Shown in pieces: positions 12,401 to 23,111 of a stretch of DNA of 64,000 nt. The first letter of the stretch is position 1. Every line of letters starts with the position of its first letter. The DNA comes from Volvox africanus (Eukaryota; Chlorophyta; Chlorophyceae; Chlamydomonadales; Volvocaceae). A program made the translations under genes and the position numbers. The notes under the pieces were generated by a model. That model saw only the letters and a list, made by a program, of their open reading frames with translations, did no database searches and had not been told where the DNA came from. The DNA lies in contig BSDZ01000058.1 of assembly GCA_030268105.1 (NCBI GenBank), forward strand, positions 44,185 through 108,184, read 5' to 3'.

Positions 12401-15040
12401 TCCTTCATTGTATTCCTTATTTACCCCATTATGGATGACACGCGTATCATATAATTCATGCTGTTAACTTCATTTTATAATCAGAATTCCTGCGTGCTAA
12501 AGCCCCAACCGGCCCGACTCTTGATGGGCCTTATCTTGCGCTGCCGTCGTACATGCATGGCAGCCGAGGGTTCCACTGTTCCACTAAAAAGCGCCGCCCT
12601 CTTATCCATCCCGACTTACAGGTCACGAGGGACTTGGTTTGATGGCCCAGCTGCACCTCTGACCCGACCCCCCTTGGCGCCTCCTCCCCGCTGAGCGCCT
12701 TCTGAAGGGGGCGTGGGCATGATGGACATCACAACGTTAAATTGGTGGGGTTGCAGCTTGATATGATGGGCAGTTCAGTTCAGTCGTGGATCTTAGCCGC
12801 TTGCTTAAGAAGATTTGTCATGTCGGGCGTGCTTCCATGTCCGCCCTCAAATATCTCCCTTGTCCGTATTCCTGATATGTGGGTCAGTCGGTGTTGTGAA
12901 TCAGTCGGTGTTGTGTGCCATAGGCCTTACCATAGGCCTCATTGATCTACATCGTCTATTTGCAGCGGCTTTCCCTGTCCTTCCACCTTGCCCCTAGTCC
13001 CCGGTAGCGGCGACTCAAATCCTCTCAGCGTCTGAGTGAGGCACGCGTGTCCGAGTAGCGAGTAGCGAGTTTCATCTTAATAGCTACACACGCACCTGCA
13101 CCGCTGCCGTCCTTTTTAAAGCTCGGCGGTGCCAGGGTAGACAACATCAACAAATTCTCTTCCTCATCATCCTCCCGCAGACCCCTTATGTGCCCGCCAC
13201 TGCGACCATCGTGTCGCCGCCCCACCGCGCGGGCGATGTCCCCTTCGGTTTCCTCAAAATGCTCATGTGGGTCAGCCCGCCCTTCCTGACGCTCCAGCGG
13301 CTCAAGCAGCTCCAAATCGTCCAGATCTTCGATCTGACCCAGAACGTGAGATGACATCATCATCATATCTGGGGCCGTATCTTCCACCAAAGTAATGGCT
13401 TCCACCCTGCGGAACCAATGAACACACTGCCGGTGCTGGTGCGGTTGTGGTAAGAGCCATATACAGCCATGCCAGGCGGCCCAAATGCCAGCGTGTCAAG
13501 GATGACAAATTACAATTCATACACATCGTCCTCCATCTGCCCACTATCTGATTCCACGTCTACTTGCAACCTCACGGCCACTGCCCAAGCCGGCCAGAGG
13601 CGCCGAACTGTTATTTTTCGGCTAGGGGTCCCACAATCAATTCCAGTCCAGGGTGTTGAGGCCGACCCAGATGGAGGTATGGGCGTCCGTGTGCTGAGGG
13701 TTTAAGCCAGCCTGACGGATCGCCTGCTGTAAAGGTGAGCGGCACGTACCTGGCCTTGTCTCGGCCCCGGTGCAGGACCGTTTTGACGACCGCGGCTGCG
13801 GATCGCTCGGGCGCCTTGGCTGCGGTCACCTTCCGGAGCATATCCTGCAGATCCTCTTTTAAAAAGAGATACCGAGTGGTACGGCAGCTATAAGACTCCT
13901 AGCGGAAAAAAGCTGGGGCAATATACGCACGGCAGGCAGGCAACTCTTCCTGCCTTTGTAAATGGAAGGTGGCAGTTGCCTCGCCTATCCGTCTTTTTAA
14001 ACAAATCGCCACAGGTCCCCCTTGAAGACTTAGCTCAAGGTTGTCACGACGTACTACGCTCCCCCTGAGCGGGTCGCATGCTGCAGGTCGGCAGGACGGC
14101 GGTAATACGGAATGACAAGGTATCTCTTACCGATCTGGGCCAGTCCCGTAGCATCCCCACATCTTTTACATGTACGACCTTCCCTTAACCTACCCAACAG
14201 GTACAGCTGTTGTCGGTTGAACACGATAACCACGCCTCCTGCATCATGGCAAGCCCGCAAAAACTTAGAAAGGCATTAGCATTTTCAACGTCGTTCAGCA
14301 TGATTGCCCATGTAGCATGAGCACAGATCAAAATTGTGTTGTAGAACCTGCGGGTCCGTTATGGGTTTCCAACAGCAAAGCCAAGTGGCATAATTATGAG
14401 CTGTCTTCATCATAGACAAATCTTGCCCTTTGCGATAAACCAAGCATGGCCTCACCAATCAAAATGCCCTGGAGCCGCAGGGAGTGAGGTACATCTGGTT
14501 GCATGATGTGCTTGCTGCGGGCAGCAAACAACGAACCGGCAGCAAACGTTCAGCAAGAAACGCTAGTAAGTCCTAACCCATCGCGAAGCGTAGTCCCGCC
14601 TACTCGCTCTATACTGCGTATAGGAGAACCAAAGACCCAGTTGTGCTGACCCACGGGTCAGTGCTCCTTGTGTACCATCGTCCATGTCTCACCATATCGA
14701 TTCGCACATTCTTAATTATGAAGGCATCCTAAGTCAATAAGGAATAGCTCATGTATACTGGGGCAACTCACCAAACATCAGAGACACTTATGCCAAGGAT
14801 TTTAAGTTTGCTGAGCTTCTTGCCATGAGCCATCGTCCTGCATGTGCCCGGGTCCCAGTTCCATATGCAAGCCTAAATAACTTCTATGGCTTTTTGAGCA
14901 AAGCCGCGGAGCGCGGCGGCGTCTCTGTGAGCGATTGGCGCAGTTTATCTTGCGCAAACGGTAAATACTCTGTCAGGCACTTCTTACCAAATAGCACCCA
15001 GAGGAGACTTCCTGCCAAGGAGGTCGTGCGAGTAGAACAT
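6489..15040 (-). CDS. RAD21: Cohesin alpha-kleisin subunit RAD21/SCC1 (complete, 16 exons)
   Basis: This is the cohesin subunit that closes the SMC1-SMC3 ring and is cut by separase at anaphase. Proposed exons: 15040-14988, 14837-14772, 14514-14456, 14238-14194, 13855-13750, 13570-13514, 13406-13096, 12701-12620, 11948-11860, 11585-11062, 10631-10166, 9358-8956, 8531-8325, 7904-7766, 7460-7198 and 6765-6489. They total 3,147 nt (1,048 residues plus stop) with phase kept at every junction. The start is fixed by MFYSHDLLGRKSPLGAIW, the kleisin N terminus. It is followed by KKLSKLKILGISVSDV, PHSLRLQGILIGGVVIVFNR and YLLEDLQDMLRKV, which together form the SMC3-binding domain (about residues 1-100). 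AITLVED begins the acidic middle, which holds Ala, Gly and Gln-rich inserts. The last exon has RSEAVKLFYQTLVTHTAGYV and QYEPYGDITI, the winged helix that binds SMC1. It looks like RAD21 rather than meiotic REC8 because of the RKSPLGAIW start. Least certain are exon 6 and the boundary between exons 10 and 11. The gene lies at the left end of the tandem array and is its only full-length copy. Confidence 0.92.
8227..8254. repeat. TTTA microsatellite in RAD21 intron 13
   Basis: A run of about five TTTA/TTAT units after a short A-rich stretch, inside the intron between exons 13 and 14 of RAD21. Confidence 0.8.
10910..10976. repeat. TCTA/GTCTA microsatellite in RAD21 intron 10
   Basis: Degenerate tandem (GTCTA)n and (TCTA)n run in the intron between exons 10 and 11. 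It is repeated without visible length change in every array unit (for example 17868, 24826, 31784, 38742 and 47663 onward). Unchanged microsatellite length argues for a very recent origin of the copies. Confidence 0.8.
12271..12375 (+). repeat. 105-bp dispersed element in RAD21 intron 8, array copies
   Basis: This is the partner of 5582-5686, and it sits in the intron between RAD21 exons 8 and 9. Further copies travel with the unit at 19229-19333, 26187-26291, 33145-33249, 40103-40207 and 49024-49128. Its first 45 or so bases also resemble the 5' part of an intron in gene X2 and the 1.33-kb repeats (44921, 53836, 55180 and 56512 onward). These share CTGGGGTATCTACGGG, or one base different. 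Confidence 0.75.
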
Positions 15041-15255
15041 GTTTGTCTAAGTCGGTGTCACTCTCCTGGGCAAAAACTCTTAACTGTTTGTCGTCCCGAG
15101 GTTCACAAAGCTAATGCCAGTCAGGTCAGCCAGTTTCTTCTTCGCCAAGCCGTGCTAACCCCTAAGCCCTCAATAATAGTTGCAAGGCAGAGCGGCTGCC
15201 AAAGGATGACGGTATGCGGACAGCTTCGCAAGGAGTCACATACAATCACACTTAG

Positions 15256-15267
15256 GAAATATATACT
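15256..15267 (-). promoter_or_regulatory. Candidate TATA box of RAD21
   Basis: On the minus strand a TATATATTTCC stretch lies about 220 bp upstream of the ATG at 15040. It is kept in all array copies. In copies 5 and 6 it is the last sequence before a 348-bp gap in the upstream region, near 43098 and 52013. No transcript data support it. Confidence 0.3.
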
Positions 15268-15696
15268 TTTGTGAGATCACAAAGCTTAGGAGGGCTCATG
15301 GTACACAAAGTACAACATCACCAGGGACATTCAGTGGGGAAACATATCTTTCCGAGCTGTAATTCGCGCCAATATGCTTGTACGGCAGCTCCAACGCTAT
15401 GACAAGGTATCATACCTCCACGCACTCCACGACGTTCCGGTAAAATCTGCCCAGCCATCCAACATTCCATCACAGGCTTTCAAGATATAAGGTATTACAT
15501 TTGGCCAGAATGTCTCTAGGTTGCTTAATCTTGGTTTCCAGCACCGCGCCCATCATTATTCTTACTGCAAATTCTGCCCCGGCACAGCTACCTAAGTCCC
15601 TGACTGAAAAGTACCAGAATAGGCCCATGGTTCACAGCAGGGGCTCACAGCAGAGTGACCCCTGGTTCACAGGAACCCTAGCTAAGGCGCTTTTTT

Positions 15697-15776
15697 TGGA
15701 CCCTCGCTTCGACATAAACCACAATTGATAGTCACATGGACCCTCGCTTCGACATAAACCACAATTGATAGTCACA
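15697..15776. repeat. 40-bp direct duplication
   Basis: Two adjacent identical 40-bp copies (15697-15736 and 15737-15776) starting TGGACCCTCGCTTCGACATA. Both copies occur in units 1-4 and in the partial unit near 45496-45575. Only one copy is present at the ends of units 5 and 6 (about 43190 and 52105). Confidence 0.9.
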
Positions 15777-15987
15777 CCTTGAACTGTTGTTTTCAAAAGC
15801 GTCTCACAGGGTGTCGTGAGTCGAGCCTTCGCGTTGGCTTGTTGCCAGGACTTGCTGTGCTGCACCATTCCTTATCACACAAAATCGTGGACGAGCAAAC
15901 TCGAACGATTTCATAGCATGGTGACCAGTTGATCTGCAAGCACTGGCAGGTCACTGCTGCTTGACAACCTGAACTGTAAGGACTACA

Positions 15988-18900
15988 TTACCAGACACGC
16001 CAAGCCACTATACGTCGTAAATGTAATTCTGTGCTTGAAAAAAGGTGGTAAATGAAATTGGTTTTGTGACCCACCTGGCCGCGGAGGAGGCTGACCCGGA
16101 AGGGCAGCAGATGGGAGTACTGACGAAATGGGTCGTATAGGTGACACCTGCTTTGCCTCTGTTCCTCCCCCTCCCCTTCGTCTTCCGCTGCAGTCGTCCC
16201 TTGCTGTTGATGTTGTTCCTTGCGCTGCTGCGCGTCGTTGCCCCTTGCTCCAGAAGCCGTGGCTGCACGGGGGGCAGCGCTCTTCACCGTGCACAGCCGC
16301 TGCACGCGCCCGGCATCTAAGCATCGGACAAGACAATACACCAATAGATCATGTACCCACTGACATAAGGTCGGGTGTCTTGGGCAGAGCCCATCGACTG
16401 TGCATGGGCTTTGGCAACTTATTACGGCTTAACATGGGCAAGAGCCATCAAGGCACGGCACCACAGAGGGGACTGTCATTGACTGAACTGGATTTCGAAA
16501 ACAGGATGTGCGAAAGTAAATGAGGCATGCAAACGCAATTAAAAAAACGTCGATACGGGGCGCCGGCCGTAATGACACCATCCGCAAGCTGGCCTACATC
16601 CTAGCGCTACGGCAAACACAAACTCCTAGCTCCGTCTTCTAGAAGGCCGATATCATGTATAAGGCACAAGGTATATAATATAAGGTAGTGTACAACCAAG
16701 ATGTAACCATAAGTTCATTTGGAGTTAGGTCTAAAAAAATTATTAAATTATCGTTCTTGGTAATATTATAATTCTGAACTGATTCGTCTTGATTAACTAA
16801 AAAATTGTCGGTATCTGTTGCAATCCTTCAAATTTAATCGCCGTCGTATTTAATCCAGGAGGTTATTTAACTTCTTTTCTCCAGTCCTTTCAGCAAAACG
16901 TAACCATAATTCAAGATGATTATTTCCCCCTTTTCTTCAACTATTAAAAATTTCCAGTAAAACCTGCCTATCTAAAATATCACGACACAAAGAATATGAC
17001 TAAAAGGACGGGGAAAAGCGGCAACGTGGCGACGAAGCAGTTGTTGCGCAAAGTAAATTTATAGAAACATTAAATTAATATCCTTGGGGAGTTCCATAAT
17101 ACCACCAAACCCCAAACACCCACCCGGCTCTTCCACGGCAGCAGTTCGCCGCCTTGGCCCTCCGTGAGTAACGTTGACGTAGCCCTCAACATCCTCCTCC
17201 TCAACGTCCTCCACCACCTCGTCCGCCTCCGCCGCCATTGCCACCAGACGCACCAGGTGGCGACCCCATGTCATGCCGCTACCGTTCAACATCGCCGCCG
17301 CTCCGTGCCTTACCGCATCGGACGCCGCGGCAACGTGGCCTGCCGCCAGCATCCCCGCCACTGCAACGAATATCATGGGCCCAGGGGTTCCGTCGTAGGG
17401 GTCGCTGGTGAAGCGACGGCCGTTGAAAGGGTCCGCGAAGGGGGCAGCGGCCGTTGTCCCTGATGCCCAGACCAGGCCGGCATTGTGACCCGGGTCACTG
17501 CCGCCGCTCGGGTCTGGCGCAACATTGATTCTGGACTTGAGCAGCACAGACGATTCCAATGTCCATTCACGATAGGTTCGACCCGCCACCTGGTCGCATG
17601 GGAAGAACATCCGGGTTCTTGAACACCGCTTACAGCTCCCCTTGTTGCAGTACGCACCGGCTGACCGGCACCAGTATGCCTAAGAACTTAGTTCTCTCGG
17701 CCCCTAACCCCCCGGGTTCCGCTACGTCGTGTCATCACCATTCAAAGGAACAAACCTTACGACGCTCCTGCGGCTATTGACTCCAGCCGCATGTTTCATT
17801 TATTTCCTACAAACAAGTTCATCCCTTTCTTTCCCTGTTTCCATGATGCCTCCCCAGCCATTTGCTTTTTTATCTATTTAGTCTATCTAATCTATCAAGT
17901 CTAGTCTATCTGGTCTAGTCTAGTCTATCTATTCTCGACCCAGATGGGGCAAATCATCGCCACGGACTCCACTAATCTCCCACCAATCTCCTGATCCAGG
18001 CAAATCCGGTCCAATTTACATCTATTCGGTGGACCCCAACAGTAGCCGTGAAGCCATTATTACCGTCATGCAACGGAGAGGGTGGCATGAAGTGGTCCAT
18101 GGGGGCTCCGATGCTTGGAAGCGGCACAAGCGACGGCGCGGGCTGGCCGCAGGTAGGGGTAGTGGCGCGCAGTTGGGCCCCTTCCGAGTGCAACTGCTGC
18201 TGCGCATCCTCGGGAGTGAAGTCGCTCAGGAAGTGAAGGTCGGTGGGCAGCTCCTCGGCGAAATGCATCTCGCTGTCTTCCATCTCGCGCATCTCGTTCA
18301 ACGGATCCAGTGTATGCGCCGCCGCGGTCCCGCCAGCGGTGTTTGCGGTGGCGAGAGCGCCAGTCCCAGTGGGGCTCCGCGCCAGCAAGGAGGCTGCGCC
18401 GGCCGTGCTACTCGGCCCGGAGCGGCGACCGCCATCGGCTGTGGTGGCTGCTGCCGCGGTGGCTGCTGCCGCCGCCGCCACCGCCGCCGTCGGAGCTGCA
18501 GCAGCCAGACCGCCTGTAGTAGGCGTGCAGGGCATTACGTGATCTACACCGAACATGCGGGAACAGGTGTGATAAGAATTACGGCGACACACACAGAGGA
18601 CTTTTCGATAGCAATAGCTTTACTTTGGATAATAAACCAGTCAGTCCTGAGGCGCAGTATGGCAGGTATTAAGACGGTAAGGGAGGGTACGGGAGGGGGA
18701 ATGTACGTCAAGTACTGCGACATCCACGGCCCCTCGGCCCCACGGCATCCACGGCCCCAACTAACAGCACTCTTGGCCAATGCCTGACCGACAACCGATA
18801 ACCGACAATCGACTTACCGAACGACAGGAAAAAAGCGCTATCCTCGTCGTCATCGTCATTCAGCAGGACCCGTAAATCGGGGGCTTCAAAAACCTCATCG

Positions 18901-21900
18901 TCGTTGCTAATCATGCACGGGACGGGTAGGAAAGAGAAAGAAGAGAACGAAAACGATATGGGGTAACCCTAAACCCATAACGGGAGGTTACCGCATGATA
19001 GTAGCAGGTCGTGAAGAAGGCAGGGTGTACATATAATTCGGCGTGCGTGGGTGCATTCGGTTTAAAGTTTTCGTTTGGGTGGACGCATATATGTGTGCGT
19101 GGTGGGTACCTGTGTGAACCACCTGCTACTACTCGCTGAATCGCAAGAGACTAAGTGGAACGCATCTAGCATCGCGTGAGAGACAGGGGAAAGGACAAGT
19201 GAGTGATCCCCACGCTGTTACACGCTTATGTAGTATCCTGGGGTATCTACGGGCAGTGTCAAAGGATCCTGGACCTTAGATGGTCATCCTTCCGATCGGG
19301 CCTTTGTTGGCCGACACAACAGAGATACAACAGCTTATCGCAAATGCTTACATCCATTTCCTTCATTGTATTCCTTATTTACCCCATTATGGATGACACG
19401 CGTATCATATAATTCATGCTGTTAACTTCATTTTATAATCAGAATTCCTGCGTGCTAAAGCCCCAACCGGCCCGACTCTTGATGGGCCTTATCTTGCGCT
19501 GCCGTCGTACATGCATGGCAGCCGAGGGTTCCACTGTTCCACTAAAAAGCGCCGCCCTCTTATCCATCCCGACTTACAGGTCACGAGGGACTTGGTTTGA
19601 TGGCCCAGCTGCACCTCTGACCCGACCCCCCTTGGCGCCTCCTCCCCGCTGAGCGCCTTCTGAAGGGGGCGTGGGCATGATGGACATCACAACGTTAAAT
19701 TGGTGGGGTTGCAGCTTGATATGATGGGCAGTTCAGTTCAGTCGTGGATCTTAGCCGCTTGCTTAAGAAGATTTGTCATGTCGGGCGTGCTTCCATGTCC
19801 GCCCTCAAATATCTCCCTTGTCCGTATTCCTGATATGTGGGTCAGTCGGTGTTGTGAATCAGTCGGTGTTGTGTGCCATAGGCCTTACCATAGGCCTCAT
19901 TGATCTACATCGTCTATTTGCAGCGGCTTTCCCTGTCCTTCCACCTTGCCCCTAGTCCCCGGTAGCGGCGACTCAAATCCTCTCAGCGTCTGAGTGAGGC
20001 ACGCGTGTCCGAGTAGCGAGTAGCGAGTTTCATCTTAATAGCTACACACGCACCTGCACCGCTGCCGTCCTTTTTAAAGCTCGGCGGTGCCAGGGTAGAC
20101 AACATCAACAAATTCTCTTCCTCATCATCCTCCCGCAGACCCCTTATGTGCCCGCCACTGCGACCATCGTGTCGCCGCCCCACCGCGCGGGCGATGTCCC
20201 CTTCGGTTTCCTCAAAATGCTCATGTGGGTCAGCCCGCCCTTCCTGACGCTCCAGCGGCTCAAGCAGCTCCAAATCGTCCAGATCTTCGATCTGACCCAG
20301 AACGTGAGATGACATCATCATCATATCTGGGGCCGTATCTTCCACCAAAGTAATGGCTTCCACCCTGCGGAACCAATGAACACACTGCCGGTGCTGGTGC
20401 GGTTGTGGTAAGAGCCATATACAGCCATGCCAGGCGGCCCAAATGCCAGCGTGTCAAGGATGACAAATTACAATTCATACACATCGTCCTCCATCTGCCC
20501 ACTATCTGATTCCACGTCTACTTGCAACCTCACGGCCACTGCCCAAGCCGGCCAGAGGCGCCGAACTGTTATTTTTCGGCTAGGGGTCCCACAATCAATT
20601 CCAGTCCAGGGTGTTGAGGCCGACCCAGATGGAGGTATGGGCGTCCGTGTGCTGAGGGTTTAAGCCAGCCTGACGGATCGCCTGCTGTAAAGGTGAGCGG
20701 CACGTACCTGGCCTTGTCTCGGCCCCGGTGCAGGACCGTTTTGACGACCGCGGCTGCGGATCGCTCGGGCGCCTTGGCTGCGGTCACCTTCCGGAGCATA
20801 TCCTGCAGATCCTCTTTTAAAAAGAGATACCGAGTGGTACGGCAGCTATAAGACTCCTAGCGGAAAAAAGCTGGGGCAATATACGCACGGCAGGCAGGCA
20901 ACTCTTCCTGCCTTTGTAAATGGAAGGTGGCAGTTGCCTCGCCTATCCGTCTTTTTAAACAAATCGCCACAGGTCCCCCTTGAAGACTTAGCTCAAGGTT
21001 GTCACGACGTACTACGCTCCCCCTGAGCGGGTCGCATGCTGCAGGTCGGCAGGACGGCGGTAATACGGAATGACAAGGTATCTCTTACCGATCTGGGCCA
21101 GTCCCGTAGCATCCCCACATCTTTTACATGTACGACCTTCCCTTAACCTACCCAACAGGTACAGCTGTTGTCGGTTGAACACGATAACCACGCCTCCTGC
21201 ATCATGGCAAGCCCGCAAAAACTTAGAAAGGCATTAGCATTTTCAACGTCGTTCAGCATGATTGCCCATGTAGCATGAGCACAGATCAAAATTGTGTTGT
21301 AGAACCTGCGGGTCCGTTATGGGTTTCCAACAGCAAAGCCAAGTGGCATAATTATGAGCTGTCTTCATCATAGACAAATCTTGCCCTTTGCGATAAACCA
21401 AGCATGGCCTCACCAATCAAAATGCCCTGGAGCCGCAGGGAGTGAGGTACATCTGGTTGCATGATGTGCTTGCTGCGGGCAGCAAACAACGAACCGGCAG
21501 CAAACGTTCAGCAAGAAACGCTAGTAAGTCCTAACCCATCGCGAAGCGTAGTCCCGCCTACTCGCTCTATACTGCGTATAGGAGAACCAAAGACCCAGTT
21601 GTGCTGACCCACGGGTCAGTGCTCCTTGTGTACCATCGTCCATGTCTCACCATATCGATTCGCACATTCTTAATTATGAAGGCATCCTAAGTCAATAAGG
21701 AATAGCTCATGTATACTGGGGCAACTCACCAAACATCAGAGACACTTATGCCAAGGATTTTAAGTTTGCTGAGCTTCTTGCCATGAGCCATCGTCCTGCA
21801 TGTGCCCGGGTCCCAGTTCCATATGCAAGCCTAAATAACTTCTATGGCTTTTTGAGCAAAGCCGCGGAGCGCGGCGGCGTCTCTGTGAGCGATTGGCGCA

Positions 21901-21998
21901 GTTTATCTTGCGCAAACGGTAAATACTCTGTCAGGCACTTCTTACCAAATAGCACCCAGAGGAGACTTCCTGCCAAGGAGGTCGTGCGAGTAGAACAT
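15988..21998 (-). pseudogene. Truncated RAD21 copy 2 with sulfatase-derived tail
   Basis: Exons 1-11 match the intact gene at an offset of 6,958. Exon 12 starts at 16316, reaches the unit junction at 16154-16156 and then reads through into a broken sulfatase exon, stopping at 15988. The frame gives 728 residues under the 16-exon model: about 673 from RAD21, then a new tail of about 55 (starting ...EEQRQ/SRCHLYDPF). It keeps the SMC3-binding N terminus and the acidic middle but lacks the winged helix that binds SMC1. I found no frame-disrupting change, so an expressed truncated protein is possible. 'Pseudogene' describes the lost 3' end only. The upstream region is of the complete type. Confidence 0.85.
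16010..16153 (-). pseudogene. Broken arylsulfatase active-site exon at the unit end
   Basis: On the minus strand this piece keeps a CAG acceptor and codes GVTYTTHFVSTPICCPS. It then loses frame through a missing base in the CCPSR codons (CCCGGAAG where the functional exon has CCCGGGAAG on the plus strand). The alternative frame continues as VSLLRGQVGHKTNF. The downstream donor of the real exon is gone. The same piece ends units 2-4 and the partial unit (near 22968-23111, 29926-30069, 36884-37027 and 45805-45948). It supplies the tail of the truncated RAD21 copies. Confidence 0.85.
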
Positions 21999-23111
21999 GT
22001 TTGTCTAAGTCGGTGTCACTCTCCTGGGCAAAAACTCTTAACTGTTTGTCGTCCCGAGGTTCACAAAGCTAATGCCAGTCAGGTCAGCCAGTTTCTTCTT
22101 CGCCAAGCCGTGCTAACCCCTAAGCCCTCAATAATAGTTGCAAGGCAGAGCGGCTGCCAAAGGATGACGGTATGCGGACAGCTTCGCAAGGAGTCACATA
22201 CAATCACACTTAGGAAATATATACTTTTGTGAGATCACAAAGCTTAGGAGGGCTCATGGTACACAAAGTACAACATCACCAGGGACATTCAGTGGGGAAA
22301 CATATCTTTCCGAGCTGTAATTCGCGCCAATATGCTTGTACGGCAGCTCCAACGCTATGACAAGGTATCATACCTCCACGCACTCCACGACGTTCCGGTA
22401 AAATCTGCCCAGCCATCCAACATTCCATCACAGGCTTTCAAGATATAAGGTATTACATTTGGCCAGAATGTCTCTAGGTTGCTTAATCTTGGTTTCCAGC
22501 ACCGCGCCCATCATTATTCTTACTGCAAATTCTGCCCCGGCACAGCTACCTAAGTCCCTGACTGAAAAGTACCAGAATAGGCCCATGGTTCACAGCAGGG
22601 GCTCACAGCAGAGTGACCCCTGGTTCACAGGAACCCTAGCTAAGGCGCTTTTTTTGGACCCTCGCTTCGACATAAACCACAATTGATAGTCACATGGACC
22701 CTCGCTTCGACATAAACCACAATTGATAGTCACACCTTGAACTGTTGTTTTCAAAAGCGTCTCACAGGGTGTCGTGAGTCGAGCCTTCGCGTTGGCTTGT
22801 TGCCAGGACTTGCTGTGCTGCACCATTCCTTATCACACAAAATCGTGGACGAGCAAACTCGAACGATTTCATAGCATGGTGACCAGTTGATCTGCAAGCA
22901 CTGGCAGGTCACTGCTGCTTGACAACCTGAACTGTAAGGACTACATTACCAGACACGCCAAGCCACTATACGTCGTAAATGTAATTCTGTGCTTGAAAAA
23001 AGGTGGTAAATGAAATTGGTTTTGTGACCCACCTGGCCGCGGAGGAGGCTGACCCGGAAGGGCAGCAGATGGGAGTACTGACGAAATGGGTCGTATAGGT
23101 GACACCTGCTT
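16154..23111. repeat. Tandem unit 2 (6,958 bp)
   Basis: Same length and structure as unit 1. I noticed no base differences from unit 1 apart from the left junction, where sulfatase-derived DNA replaces the 3' half of RAD21. Confidence 0.95.

Larger units (their letters stand above)
15041..15987. other. RAD21 upstream region (no gene recognised)
   Basis: This stretch lies between the RAD21 start and the sulfatase-derived end of the unit, and is repeated in the other full units. It contains a 149-codon frame (14825-15274) that overlaps RAD21 exon 1 in antisense and is most likely a shadow. It also has two shorter frames without recognisable motifs and a 40-bp direct duplication. Copies 5 and 6 lack 388 bp of it. 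Confidence 0.5.
9196..16153. repeat. Tandem unit 1 (6,958 bp)
   Basis: First copy of the 6,958-bp unit. Its left edge lies within RAD21 exon 12 at a TGC (9196-9198). Its right edge is the TGC at 16154-16156, where sulfatase-derived DNA joins RAD21 exon 12 again. The unit holds RAD21 exons 1-11, the 5' part of exon 12, the RAD21 upstream region, and at its right end a broken sulfatase exon. Its left side is continuous with the rest of RAD21, so this copy belongs to the intact gene. Confidence 0.95.

Noticed and set aside
14825..15274. 149-codon plus-strand frame in each unit
   Set aside because: It covers RAD21 exon 1 in antisense, has no motif I recognise, and has no supporting splice or start context.
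15501..15728. Plus-strand frame ending in LAKALFLDPRFD, slightly like the LDPRF motif of hAT transposases
   Set aside because: Only a few residues match, the frame is 75 codons long, and no terminal inverted repeats or transposase core were seen.
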